A stretch of DNA of 23,245 bases from a virus. The stretch covers positions 1-23,245 of the IMG/VR virus record IMGVR_UViG_3300034280_000567, one strand, 5' to 3'. The notes under the pieces were generated by a model. It saw only the letters and a program-made list of their open reading frames with translations. It was not told where the DNA came from and searched no databases. Made by a program: the position numbers and the translations under genes. Every line of letters begins with the position of its first letter. The first letter of the stretch is position 1. Positions 7,901 to 15,023 of this stretch are shown in pieces.

Positions 7901-8029
7901 TCGTCGGTCAATCTCGGCGGCATGGGCTTTGGCTCGTCTCTGGCTGAACGCACTGCAAAGGCAGCAGAGGACACGGCGAAGGGTGTCAAGGAACTTGTCG
8001 GCCAGGGTGGCGGAAAGGTGGCAGCGTAA
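4928..8029 (+). CDS. Phage tail tape measure protein, TP901 type
   Basis: 1033 residues; ATG 4928 overlaps the frameshift product's stop (ATGA). Residues about 60-260 match the PhageMin_Tail/TP901 core (F-E-S-T-L-L-N-I-R-A-S-T-G; A-L-E-F-A-K-V-G; D-L-S-A-T-L-A-I-L-A-N-N-G; G-T-S-V-K-T-M-L-M-R-L). The middle (about 350-700) is a long Ala/Gly-rich hydrophobic zone with imperfect A-G-F-A-A-S-S-A repeats, as expected for segments that reach the host membrane. Residues about 850-960 are a charged coiled coil rich in A, E, K, Q and R. The protein sets tail length and is ejected before DNA. At roughly 1.5 angstrom per residue it suggests a tail near 150 nm (family rule, inferred). Confidence 0.93.
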   Translation: MSAGAVRAGGVFVEIGADPRKFFSALTKVNKSLGNMGRSLASGGGKLAAAGIGMAAPIAAAVRQGAAFESTLLNIRASTGATSAQIDQIKASSMAMSQALGVGPTEAAQGMLELLKAGMSLDAVLGGAGKTALEFAKVGEMDVAQAAVVMSDAMNVFKVSSDVAANALSSAADASSTSIAQMSEAFSMSSAVAGLAGQSIEDLSATLAILANNGVKGSDAGTSVKTMLMRLMAPADDAVGALDQLGLSVASFRGADGQMKPMVEIIGTLTQAMGGLDQTAKDDIFRRIFGADAIRAASILASEGVDGFNGMRDAMASALPVGEKYKLVMSGLVGSFGIVLAAMQRMAIAITDAVAPALAGALPFITGFIDGLTKLATDNKEAVAAFAQFAVAAVAVGGAMVGLGISLQVTSFGFAGIGKAAAFALSPLTMLMGTVTGVGKSFALAMPATIKLASTIGSSMLAASASVASFAATAGSAMAGFAASSATALAGFAASSAAGFARMSGAASAAAAAMFPVFFTGFNRGIAAGAGFFSATIRGLNGVVMASSALRGAMFAVSGSGMARFVGDIVGGLTLTYKSFVWWATGASARMAQYAANLTGAVGKTIASTAAMSAAWLGSAARGVAAFVGSAVAGIGTYLAATAMAVAGSVASAAAVAAAWLAPLAPLLLLSAAAVGVGVAVKQFGPQIAGAFSGLAGYVTEAGGAIAGGFSTAVSDGIVVLGDLATTATTTFNGVYEAVAAGDLSGAMDVLWAGLVAGWLRGTEALMSYVDPWVAAFQDVFTDIGSGIYIAWDKIYTDSAALLNTMGAFIMGFFDNIANGVMATFDNLVAGIQIAWTRVKGFITGAKDTKERVQKIKDANAARAEQRRQERPGVEGRTAKAAAENAQAEQDRMDRVDAVQADAQATKDERQVASQQLADERRAGVMAAEAKLAELTTAKQAERDAAKKAAEEIAITTGADAASPSEKAATAGASAAGADAATSKAEVAGTFSSVNLGGMGFGSSLAERTAKAAEDTAKGVKELVGQGGGKVAA

Positions 8030-8919
8030 TGGCACTCGTGTGGGTAGAAGACGGCGACAGCAGGCAGGCGACGATTGTCCGCAAGGGCAAGAAGGGTGCG
8101 TCTTCCTACACTAAGTCATACAAGATATTCGGCACTGCCGATGACACGGAACTGCATGCCGCGATCAACGCAGAGATAAGCGCGAACGGTGCGTACTGGC
8201 AGTATCCAGGCGTCACAGGCATGCAACTGCTTGCCGAGCAGTACAGCGTTTCGTACCTCGGCGACAACGCTTGGCAGCTGACGATCAGCTATGAGAAGGC
8301 TGGCGCAGAAGATTCATCGCAGACCGAGCCGCTGAAGCGTGCGAGGTCTTTCGACACGACGGGCGGCACGCAGCACGTCACGCAGGCATGTTCGGTCGGG
8401 TCTGGCGGCACGCTGGACTTTGAGAAGCGGTTCCCGTCAACAGCAACGAATATGTCAGGGGCAATCGGCGTTGACGCTAACGGCGTGAACGGCATCGACA
8501 TCATCACGCCGCAGCTGCAATGGCAGGAGCAGTACGACGTCCCCAACGCCTACATCACTGCCGCCTACGTGCGTGGATTGGCTGGGCTCACTGGCACGAC
8601 GAACAATGCCGCATTCAGGGGCTTTGAGGCTGGCGAGGTTCTGTTTGTAGGCTGCTCGGGTTCGCAAGAGTGGGACAGTGACAAGGGTAGCGGGCCGTGG
8701 TCGTTGTCATATCGTTTTGTGGCGTCAAAGAACGTCACTGGGCAGACCATCGGCAGCATCGGCGGCATCGAGAAGAAGGGTCACGAATACCTATGGGTAC
8801 GGTACGAAGATGCCGTCTCTGGCAGTTCGCTCCTGAAGCAACCCAAGGCAGTCTACGTCTCAAAGGTCTACAAGGACGCTGACTTCTCGCAGCTAGGCAT
8901 CGGCACGGGGTACACCTGA
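8029..8919 (+). CDS. Tail protein downstream of tape measure, unknown
   Basis: 296 residues. ATG 8029 overlaps the tape measure TAA by one base. The N-terminal part (about 1-95) reads as a mixed alpha/beta domain with W-Q-L-T-I-S-Y. The C-terminal part (about 150-270) is beta-rich with Y-I-T-A-A-Y-V-R-G-L-A-G-L-T-G-T-T-N-N and a W-S-L-S-Y-R-F strand. No motif allows a name. The position directly after the tape measure is that of distal tail or baseplate hub proteins, so that is the working inference. Confidence 0.6.
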   Translation: MALVWVEDGDSRQATIVRKGKKGASSYTKSYKIFGTADDTELHAAINAEISANGAYWQYPGVTGMQLLAEQYSVSYLGDNAWQLTISYEKAGAEDSSQTEPLKRARSFDTTGGTQHVTQACSVGSGGTLDFEKRFPSTATNMSGAIGVDANGVNGIDIITPQLQWQEQYDVPNAYITAAYVRGLAGLTGTTNNAAFRGFEAGEVLFVGCSGSQEWDSDKGSGPWSLSYRFVASKNVTGQTIGSIGGIEKKGHEYLWVRYEDAVSGSSLLKQPKAVYVSKVYKDADFSQLGIGTGYT

Positions 8920-9662
8920 TGCCACGCCCAGACGGACGCATCGAGCAGGGACAGCCGCTACGCGGGGCGATCAGTGCCCGTGCGTGGAATCGGGCGCAAG
9001 ACGCCGCCGACCTGGTGCTCGGTGCCAATCCCGGCACGGAAGGCGTGCCCGGCTCGCCGGTGCTGAAGCCGTACACATGGGTCTACTGCAAGCCGTCCAC
9101 CACCGTCGCTCGCTGGGGCGTACTGGCGATCACGGGAGTCGAGATCACGCCTACGTCGTCGGCAGGCGGTGCTACGGCGTCGTTCGAGGAAATGCCCGTC
9201 TTGCAGGGCGGCACGCCGTCAGCGACCACGACGGCGTGGTGCGTAGCCGTGGAGCCGATTGAGAGCGGGAAGGTCGGGCGCGTGGCTGTGGGTGGCGTGG
9301 TGCAGCTGAAGGCGGCGGATCTGGGCAAAGCGTCTGGCGCTCATGTGCTGTGGAAGGATTCCAACTGGGCGCTGATTCGGATGCAGGCTGGCTTGATTCG
9401 TGGCACGTTCTCAGGGACGTGGACGAAAGGCAGCACGACAACTGTCACGGATGCCGTCGTCTCTGGTGCGACGTACACGGCGAAGAACTACATCGCCACG
9501 CTATCTGGCTCCGTTTGCTTCATTGCCTATGTTGCGGATGAGTGGGTGCTCGTCGGCTGGGATTGGCACAGCATGACGGGCTACTCGGCGTCTACTCAGC
9601 AAGTGCTCACGCATGCTGCCAACGGCGGTCTGGCGTGGGTCTCCACCACGGCTTGCACATGA
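8919..9662 (+). CDS. Putative tail tip protein, unknown
   Basis: 247 residues; ATG 8919 shares a base with the upstream TGA. The opening (R-I-E-Q-G-Q-P-L-R-G-A-I-S-A-R-A-W-N-R-A-Q-D) is an amphipathic helix that recurs as a phage 'hook' segment. The rest is beta-rich: strands around residues 80-130 (V-A-V-E-P-I, V-G-R-V-A-V-G-G-V-V-Q-L) and a Gly/Thr-rich end. I do not recognise a family. The tail tip location comes from gene order only. Confidence 0.55.
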   Translation: MPRPDGRIEQGQPLRGAISARAWNRAQDAADLVLGANPGTEGVPGSPVLKPYTWVYCKPSTTVARWGVLAITGVEITPTSSAGGATASFEEMPVLQGGTPSATTTAWCVAVEPIESGKVGRVAVGGVVQLKAADLGKASGAHVLWKDSNWALIRMQAGLIRGTFSGTWTKGSTTTVTDAVVSGATYTAKNYIATLSGSVCFIAYVADEWVLVGWDWHSMTGYSASTQQVLTHAANGGLAWVSTTACT

Positions 9663-10399
9663 CACTCGCCACAAAAAACGGCTCGCTGATCGTCAAGGAC
9701 GGCCAGATCGCAGAGAACTGCGGGTGCTGCGGGGATTGGTATTGCTGTGCGAGCCTTTCTTGCGTCCCGCTGGACGTGTCGTCCGTGTCTGTCAGCATCA
9801 CTGCCGAAGACTACTTCGCCAAATACGACATGCTGGACAACTTAGTCACTGCAAACTCACCGTACAAATCATCGGCGGGCTTTCTTGGTTCGCTCTTCTC
9901 TGGCACTCGCCAACTCACAAGGGTTGCATCTACTCAAAGCCCAGCAATGTCTCGCTGGGAAACTACATATTCCGGCTTTCCGGCAGGCTGCGGGACGCAG
10001 ACGCTTTCTGTGACCTTAAATGCGAACTCAAGCATTTACCCAAACGTGATGACCATCCTGCCGTTTCCAGTTATGTATTTTCACTCAGAGACGCAGTTTC
10101 GTTCGTTGCAAGAACTAACTTGTAGCGGTCCTGGTTCGTACACTGTCGGCTATGGGCTGTATGAGCGGCATTCGTGGCCGCTGTGTACTGAATTTCCGCA
10201 GTCTTTGCCCTACTCGCGAGTGTGGGAAGCAAACAAGAGCCTCGTTGACCAGCAACTAGCACAGTTCGGCAGTTCGGCTAACTCATACGGAATGCTGGCT
10301 GCTAGGCGTGGCTCTGACGAAAAGTACGGCTCAGAGATTACTAGCGTTGTATCCCGCACTGGGCAGCAGAATGTGTCTGTAGTCATCACGCTGAGTTAG
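9659..10399 (+). CDS. Tail tip protein with N-terminal Cys cluster, unknown
   Basis: 246 residues; ATG 9659 overlaps the upstream TGA by 4 bases (ATGA). Residues 21-35 hold six cysteines (C21, C23, C24, C29, C30, C35) beside W27 and Y28, suggesting a small disulphide or metal knot. The remainder is rich in Ser, Thr, Tyr and Asn with beta character (S-V-S-V-S-I-T at 41-47; Q-N-V-S-V-V-I-T-L-S at the end). Codon choice here and in the next gene looks more AT-rich than in flanking genes. It is a candidate receptor-contact protein, inferred from position and composition. Confidence 0.55.
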   Translation: MTLATKNGSLIVKDGQIAENCGCCGDWYCCASLSCVPLDVSSVSVSITAEDYFAKYDMLDNLVTANSPYKSSAGFLGSLFSGTRQLTRVASTQSPAMSRWETTYSGFPAGCGTQTLSVTLNANSSIYPNVMTILPFPVMYFHSETQFRSLQELTCSGPGSYTVGYGLYERHSWPLCTEFPQSLPYSRVWEANKSLVDQQLAQFGSSANSYGMLAARRGSDEKYGSEITSVVSRTGQQNVSVVITLS

Positions 10400-10403
10400 A
10401 GCC

Positions 10404-11345
10404 ATGCCCTGCTACCAATCAACCTCGCTGCCATCTGGCGTCACGACCACGGGTCGCACTTCATACGCTACGCAGGCCGACTGCCTGCAAGCCTGCCAAG
10501 AGGGCGCTTGCTGCGAGGGCACGTCGTGCAGCGTCAAGCCGCAGTGTCAGTGCAAGTGCCGTAGTAATTCGTGTTGTGGACCTGACACGATGACGGTAAA
10601 TGGTGTAACTGGCCCGCGATGCCGTGGCGGAACTGAATCAGAGTGCGCCGCCCGTGGTGGGGTGTGGCGGCCGTGCTACGGATGTAGTGCGGATGCAGCC
10701 ACGCCAGATAATTCAATTTGCTCGCCTGGCGACAGACCGCAGGCGAACGCGCCTTCTTTCAAGGGTGTGGGGACGACGTGTACGCCGAATCCGTGCGACC
10801 TCTGTGACGTAACTAGCATTTCGATTGGCACTACTGGCACAGCATCAGGTTTCTACCAATCTGCGTTTAACGCCAACGTATGCCCTGATGCGTCGTACTC
10901 CGTTTCGGCTTCTGGCTCTGGTTCCCTTTCAAAAAACAATAGCTACTTGAACTCTTTGGTGTGTAGCGTTACCGGGGCAACGCCTAAATGCTCGTTTCTT
11001 GGCAACTATTCATCGCAAGGTGGCGCATCTGTCCAAGTCGTACTGGTGTTTTTCACGGTTGGTAATGACGTGCGGTTTTCAGTGCAAGTAACGATTCGAA
11101 CTACTGGAGCCGCTGCACAAACGGCGTGCGATCGAACCGGATTGACGCCCGGAAATGTTGGTTTTACTGGCGGCGCAGTGTGCGTTTACGAGTCGTGCAG
11201 TGACGCAGTTGGAACTGTTTCGTCAGGCGGCGGATTAATAGTTGATTTGCAGTCCGTGGCACCGCTACAGATAAGCGGTGGCGGCAGCTACGGATTTGCG
11301 GCGAGGGGTGGTTCTATAACCGTGTCTTTTAACCCGCTCCCATGA
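10404..11345 (+). CDS. Cys-rich tail tip/adhesin-like protein
   Basis: 313 residues. The first 135 residues contain 19 cysteines (3, 27, 31, 36, 37, 42, 48, 50, 52, 57, 58, 73, 81, 91, 94, 106, 126, 131, 134). They form A-C-C-E-G-T-S-C and C-Q-C-K-C clusters and a G-V-G-T-T-C-T-P-N-P-C segment, the style of small disulphide repeats. Residues 136-313 are a beta-rich Ser/Gly/Thr domain ending G-G-S-I-T-V-S-F-N-P-L-P. The start follows TAG by 4 bases. The function is unknown; an extracellular, disulphide-stabilised binding module is inferred. Confidence 0.6.
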   Translation: MPCYQSTSLPSGVTTTGRTSYATQADCLQACQEGACCEGTSCSVKPQCQCKCRSNSCCGPDTMTVNGVTGPRCRGGTESECAARGGVWRPCYGCSADAATPDNSICSPGDRPQANAPSFKGVGTTCTPNPCDLCDVTSISIGTTGTASGFYQSAFNANVCPDASYSVSASGSGSLSKNNSYLNSLVCSVTGATPKCSFLGNYSSQGGASVQVVLVFFTVGNDVRFSVQVTIRTTGAAAQTACDRTGLTPGNVGFTGGAVCVYESCSDAVGTVSSGGGLIVDLQSVAPLQISGGGSYGFAARGGSITVSFNPLP

Positions 11346-11767
11346 TCACCTGCCACCGCTCCAACCTTGAGTCCCGTTGCACCGAGCGTGGCTACACGCT
11401 CGACGAGGTCATGCCGTGCGTGGTCGCACAGGACGGCGACGAGTGGACAATTGACGTTGACCATCCGGCGTATCCGCGAGTGTCACGGCTACCCGAGCCA
11501 GCACCGACTCCGGCGAGCGGCCCCGGCACCGAGCTTTCCAAGCTCTTGAAGCGATTCGGCATTGAGCCAACGCCAACGTGCCAGTGCCGCGCGAAGCAGC
11601 AGCAGATGGATCAGTGGGGCTGCGACGAGGCCAGCAAGCCGGAACGCATTGACGAGGTGGTCGCCGTCATGCGAGCGGAGGCCGAGGCTCGCGGCCTGCC
11701 ATTCTTTGACGTGGCGGGCAGGATGCTCGTGCGGCGGGCGATCAGCAACGCCAGGCGTAACGCTTGA
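11342..11767 (+). CDS. Conserved phage-type protein, unknown
   Basis: 141 residues; ATG 11342 overlaps the upstream TGA (ATGA). The N-terminal part reads R-C-T-E-R-G-Y-T-L-D-E-V-M-P-C-V-V. The C-terminal part holds L-S-K-L-L-K-R-F-G-I, C-Q-C-R-A-K-Q-Q-Q-M-D-Q-W-G-C and R-R-A-I-S-N-A-R-R-N-A, with paired cysteines before the M-D-x-W-G motif. I have seen this C-x-C/M-D-x-W-G arrangement in small proteins after tail tip genes, but no function is established. It closes the overlapping tail operon. Confidence 0.55.
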   Translation: MITCHRSNLESRCTERGYTLDEVMPCVVAQDGDEWTIDVDHPAYPRVSRLPEPAPTPASGPGTELSKLLKRFGIEPTPTCQCRAKQQQMDQWGCDEASKPERIDEVVAVMRAEAEARGLPFFDVAGRMLVRRAISNARRNA

Positions 11768-11788
11768 CACGCCTGCCACCCTAGTGGC

Positions 11789-11974
11789 ATGGGACGCACC
11801 AAGCCAAAGACGCAGCCCGAGGCGGTGATTCTGCCGCCAGAGCTTGACGACGACGAAGAGCACGTCGGCGGCGGCATCCCTGACGATGATGGGTGGATTC
11901 ACCTTGAGCAGAAGGGGGAGCAGCGTGAAGACGAAAAGCCGAAAAAGCGTCGCGCTAGCCGACGCCGTGGCTGA
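11789..11974 (+). CDS. Small acidic/basic protein, unknown
   Basis: 61 residues from ATG 11789, following a 21-base gap with no ribosome binding site. The middle is acidic (L-D-D-D-E-E-H; D-D-D-G-W) and the end is very basic (K-P-K-K-R-R-A-S-R-R-R-G). The next gene overlaps it by 50 bases. A palindrome TGCCAC-CCTA-GTGGCA lies directly before the ATG. Function unknown. Confidence 0.45.
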   Translation: MGRTKPKTQPEAVILPPELDDDEEHVGGGIPDDDGWIHLEQKGEQREDEKPKKRRASRRRG

Positions 11975-12185
11975 GAGGGTGAAGCCCGCAAAGCCTGCGA
12001 CGTGGATTGATCGCCTTAGCGATGACGACCAGGCGGGCGTGCAGGAGATCCGCACGCGGTTCCAGGCAGGCGGCTACGGTGCCGCATCTGCGGCATCAGT
12101 GGCACGGGCACTGCGGGAAGAGGCGGCTGCGGCTGGGTGGCACATCATCTCCGAGAAGGAGCTTTCCGAATGGCTGCGAAAATAG
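11925..12185 (+). CDS. Small basic, possibly DNA-binding protein
   Basis: 86 residues from GTG 11925, chosen because GGGGGAG lies a few bases upstream; starting at ATG 11844 would add a low-quality leader overlapping the previous gene. The N-terminus is basic (K-T-K-S-R-K-S). Residues 35-86 are helical with Q-A-G-V-Q-E-I-R-T-R-F and S-V-A-R-A-L-R-E-E, then an E-K-E-L-S-E-W-L end. A helix-turn-helix regulator or a terminase-small-subunit-like protein is possible, but neither is shown. Confidence 0.5.
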   Translation: MKTKSRKSVALADAVAERVKPAKPATWIDRLSDDDQAGVQEIRTRFQAGGYGAASAASVARALREEAAAAGWHIISEKELSEWLRK

Positions 12186-13336
12186 CGGACAAGATCAAGG
12201 CAAAGTTGCCGCCGCCGAAGCCAGCAGCAGACGCCGAGCAAGTGACGCAGTCGCAGTCGGGCGACACGCTTGAGGCGCGATCCACAAGCCGACGCATCAA
12301 GACCGTCGAGGATCTGCTGAAGCACATCGAAGCGGACATGAGCCGTTTTGAAATCGCATCCAGCGAAGCGACCAAGTGGGAATGTGGCGACGGCGAAGGC
12401 GGAAGCATTGAACTGCATCGCGTGTTCGTAAGGCTCAAGCCGAAGGGCGGGCCGACGACCCGCGAGGTTGTCGAGGCGATGATCGGCGCTGCAAGGAAAG
12501 ACATCCGCAAGCCTTTGGCCAAGACTGCCAAGGCACCAAAGCGGGAAGGACTCTGGCAGGTGCTCGTGGTGGCAGACACGCACTTCGGAAAATACTGCTG
12601 GGACAAGACAGCCGGTGGCGGCGATTACGACTTGGATATTGCCGCCCGGCTTGTTGGTGACGCTGCGAGTGAACTGCTGGCGGTTGGCGACGACAGCAAG
12701 CCAGCCAGACGCACGGTCGCCTTCTTGGGAGACCTGTTTCACTACGACACGCCCGCCGGCACGACTACCGGCGGCACGCCGCTAGAGCGTGACGGGCGGC
12801 TTCAGAAAATGATCGAAGTCGGCTGCGACACGCTCTTGTCTCTGGTGCAGCAGTCCGCTGAGACGGTGCCTACCGACGTCGTGATTGTGAACGGCAACCA
12901 CGACGAAGTCATGACGTGGACGTTCCAGAGAATCTTGCAGGAACGCTTTCGAGGATCTCGGTCTGTGAAGGTGTGCGGCGAGTTCAAGGGGCGGCAGTAT
13001 CTTTCGCACGGCGGCAACCTCATCGGATTCACGCACGGGCACAAGGCGAAACCGAAGCTGCCGCAGATCATGGCACTGGAGCAGCCGAAGGCGTGGAGCC
13101 AGAGCGTCTACCGCGAGTGGCACACTGGGCACCTGCACCACCAGGCGGCTGCGAACAACAAGCCGATAGACACGCTTGACGGCGTCATCGTGCGAACCGC
13201 ACCGGCGCTGAATCCGCCAGACGATTACCACGCCATCAACGGTTGGATCGGGAGCCGTCAGGCAATGGAGACGTTTCTGTATCGCCACGGCGGCGGTCTG
13301 GCATCCATGCACGTCGCAGGCCCGAGGCTTGACTGA
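12170..13336 (+). CDS. Calcineurin-type metallophosphoesterase
   Basis: 388 residues from ATG 12170 (AAGGAG about 8 bases upstream; 16-base overlap with the previous gene). All metal-ligand motifs of the fold are visible: D136-x-H138 (V-A-D-T-H-F-G), G187-D188 (F-L-G-D-L-F-H), G242-N-H-D245 (N-G-N-H-D-E), H289-x-H291 (T-H-G-H) and H318-T-G-H321-L-H323. The family hydrolyses phosphodiester or phosphomonoester bonds with two metals. The first 120 residues are a non-catalytic, Lys-rich extension. Its substrate is unknown; in a phage, nucleic acid processing is plausible. It is translationally linked to the following Nmad1-like gene. Confidence 0.88.
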   Translation: MAAKIADKIKAKLPPPKPAADAEQVTQSQSGDTLEARSTSRRIKTVEDLLKHIEADMSRFEIASSEATKWECGDGEGGSIELHRVFVRLKPKGGPTTREVVEAMIGAARKDIRKPLAKTAKAPKREGLWQVLVVADTHFGKYCWDKTAGGGDYDLDIAARLVGDAASELLAVGDDSKPARRTVAFLGDLFHYDTPAGTTTGGTPLERDGRLQKMIEVGCDTLLSLVQQSAETVPTDVVIVNGNHDEVMTWTFQRILQERFRGSRSVKVCGEFKGRQYLSHGGNLIGFTHGHKAKPKLPQIMALEQPKAWSQSVYREWHTGHLHHQAAANNKPIDTLDGVIVRTAPALNPPDDYHAINGWIGSRQAMETFLYRHGGGLASMHVAGPRLD

Positions 13337-14070
13337 TGGACTACGACCTATCTGACGAGTATCTAGCCGACGCACGCCAGCGAGCGTATCGCTATCAAGG
13401 GCAGTGGACCGGCACCGCAGGATCATTGGCGGCAGACGTCGCCAGACTTCTTCTCGAAAGGAAACGCATGCAAGAAGCAATCGCAACGCTTGAGGAATCA
13501 AACGCCATGCTGCGGGCAGCAGTGGAGGAAAGGCTAGCTGGCTCATGCTGCGAAGGCGTGAGGTGCCACACGACCACAACGACGACTGACGAAGTGGCGA
13601 GCCGCTGGAAGGACATCACGAAGGCGAGCGCCGAGAAATACGCCGCCGAGCGCGAGGAAACTGTGCCGGTCGATTGGATTCTGCAAGGGCAGCGAGAGAT
13701 GGAAGCGGCACCGGACGACATCCGCTGGACAGGTGACAGCATCATTGCCAAGCAGGACGACATCCGTCCCGGCTCGCGGGAGTTCCTCGCCATCCTTGAG
13801 GAACTGAAAACCCTGCACCTCGCCAAGACTCTTGACTACGGCGTTGACGAGGACGCACTGAGCAACATCCGGCAGAGTGCCGACGTCGTGAATATGCCGG
13901 CGTGGGCTGGCTGTATCCTGCGGATCAGCGACAAGATGCACCGGCTCAAGGCGTTCTTCCGCCGTGGGAAATGCGAGTTCGACGGCATCGAAGACACGCT
14001 GAAGGATATTGCCTGTTATTCCGCCATTGCTCTGGTGCTGTACCGAGAGGGGCAGTCAGACCCGGTCTGA
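13336..14070 (+). CDS. Nmad1/DUF1599-like nucleotide-modification-associated protein
   Basis: 244 residues; ATG 13336 shares a base with the upstream TGA. Residues 35-68 form a coiled coil (L-L-L-E-R-K-R-M-Q-E-A-I-A-T-L-E-E). The C-terminal domain (about 150-238) has L-D-Y-G-V, L-S-N-I-R-Q-S, M-P-A-W-A-G, I-S-D-K-M-H-R-L and I-E-D-T-L-K-D-I-A-C-Y-S-A-I-A-L. These fit the DUF1599 (Nmad1) family, seen near phage DNA-base-modification systems. Fusion to a coiled coil is unusual. An internal GAAAGGAAACGC-ATG at 13468 could give a shorter product of the same frame. Confidence 0.7.
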   Translation: MDYDLSDEYLADARQRAYRYQGQWTGTAGSLAADVARLLLERKRMQEAIATLEESNAMLRAAVEERLAGSCCEGVRCHTTTTTTDEVASRWKDITKASAEKYAAEREETVPVDWILQGQREMEAAPDDIRWTGDSIIAKQDDIRPGSREFLAILEELKTLHLAKTLDYGVDEDALSNIRQSADVVNMPAWAGCILRISDKMHRLKAFFRRGKCEFDGIEDTLKDIACYSAIALVLYREGQSDPV

Positions 14071-14094
14071 CTCACCACCCATCCCGCCTACTCT
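14067..14094 (+). promoter_or_regulatory. Candidate promoter of the lysis-type unit (leaderless)
   Basis: CTGACT, 16 bases, TACTCT, then 6 bases to ATG 14101. The predicted transcript start falls on the ATG, and no ribosome binding site precedes the gene. Spacing equals that of the better promoter at 19847-19874. The -35 overlaps the upstream stop codon, so part of the match may be chance. Confidence 0.35.
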
Positions 14095-14100
14095 GGCGGC

Positions 14101-14472
14101 ATGGTTGCCGACGCTCCACTTGCTGCCGCTGCGCCGCTCAATGACATCTCGCAGAAGGTGTCGGCGTTTCTCGTCACCGCCAAGGTTGCTGCGAAAGACG
14201 GGCTGACGCTCACAGAGTTCGGCTGTCTCGTCGCCGCTCTCGTGCGGCTGACTGTCGAGACGCTCGACACAACGAAAACGCTGACGGGCGAGGAGAAGCG
14301 AGCCATCGTGCTTGAGGCTGTCGGCGTGCTTTTCGACTCGGTCGCCGTGCTGTGCGTGCCGGTCGCCATGTACCCGTTTTGGTACTTCGTCAGGCCAGCC
14401 GCTCGCGCACTCGTCATCGCTATCGCTGCCGGGACTATCGAGATTCTCCTGCCCCTACTGAGGAAGCCGTGA
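14101..14472 (+). CDS. Holin-like membrane protein
   Basis: 123 residues. A soluble N-terminal half (about 1-75, with G-L-T-L-T-E-F-G and T-G-E-E-K-R-A-I-V-L-E-A) precedes two hydrophobic stretches: residues 77-96 (L-F-D-S-V-A-V-L-C-V-P-V) and 99-120 (A-A-R-A-L-V-I-A-I-A-A-G). The size, the C-terminal hairpin and the neighbours (another membrane protein and an anchored protease) fit a holin that permeabilises the inner membrane at lysis. No holin family can be named, so this is positional inference. The gene begins a new unit after a 30-base gap and overlaps the next gene by 4 bases (GTGA). Confidence 0.5.
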   Translation: MVADAPLAAAAPLNDISQKVSAFLVTAKVAAKDGLTLTEFGCLVAALVRLTVETLDTTKTLTGEEKRAIVLEAVGVLFDSVAVLCVPVAMYPFWYFVRPAARALVIAIAAGTIEILLPLLRKP

Positions 14473-15023
14473 TTACAGCACTGCTTGTTGCCGTCGCGGT
14501 CTATGCTCTCGCTGGGCAGCAGATCGCAGAGAAGTTCAAAGCGTGCATTGCCACGGCGAAGTGGCCGACGTTTGACGGCAAGCACGTCGCAGCGGTGGCG
14601 TTGCTCGTGGCTGCGGCGATTGCGTTCGCGCCGCAGCGGCAAGCACCTGCACCCTCACCTGTCCCGGTGCCGCCGGATGCGTTCACGCTGCGTGGCAAGT
14701 TCATCGGCCCGACTGCCGCAGCTGATGCGGCGACGCTCTCCGCTCTGTGCGATGAGTTGGCGTCGTGCATTGAGTGGGACGGGCAACACGACCAGCGGCT
14801 TAAGACGGGCGTGGCGTTTGACGAGTTGAGGATCGCAGCCCGTGAGATGCGATGCCGTGGCGAGTCGATTGGTGCCCGGCAGCCGCACGCCAAAGAAGCC
14901 ATCCATAAGTTCTTAGACGACGCTGTGGGCTCATCTGGCGGTCCTGTGACGCCAGAGAGCCGAGCGGCGTGGGTGTCGGCACTCCGTGACCTGTCGAGGG
15001 CTGCCGCCGATGTCACGCGCTAA
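14469..15023 (+). CDS. Two-helix membrane protein with periplasmic-type C-terminal domain
   Basis: 184 residues from GTG 14469, which overlaps the upstream TGA. Residues 2-15 and 38-53 are hydrophobic segments. A Pro-rich linker (P-A-P-S-P-V-P-V-P-P, about 60-70) leads to a soluble domain with L-R-G-K-F-I-G-P-T-A-A-A-D-A-A-T-L and F-D-E-L-R-I-A-A-R-E-M-R. The layout suggests a lysis accessory or spanin-like protein, but no spanin signature (lipobox, long coiled coil) is present. Unknown family. Confidence 0.5.
   Translation: MITALLVAVAVYALAGQQIAEKFKACIATAKWPTFDGKHVAAVALLVAAAIAFAPQRQAPAPSPVPVPPDAFTLRGKFIGPTAAADAATLSALCDELASCIEWDGQHDQRLKTGVAFDELRIAAREMRCRGESIGARQPHAKEAIHKFLDDAVGSSGGPVTPESRAAWVSALRDLSRAAADVTR

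Noticed and set aside
11764-11769. TTGACA (11764) and TTGACG (17327) as -35 boxes
   Set aside because: Both overlap TGA stop codons and are only 7 bases from the proposed -10, too close for a sigma-70 promoter; I kept only the -10-like hexamers as weak evidence.
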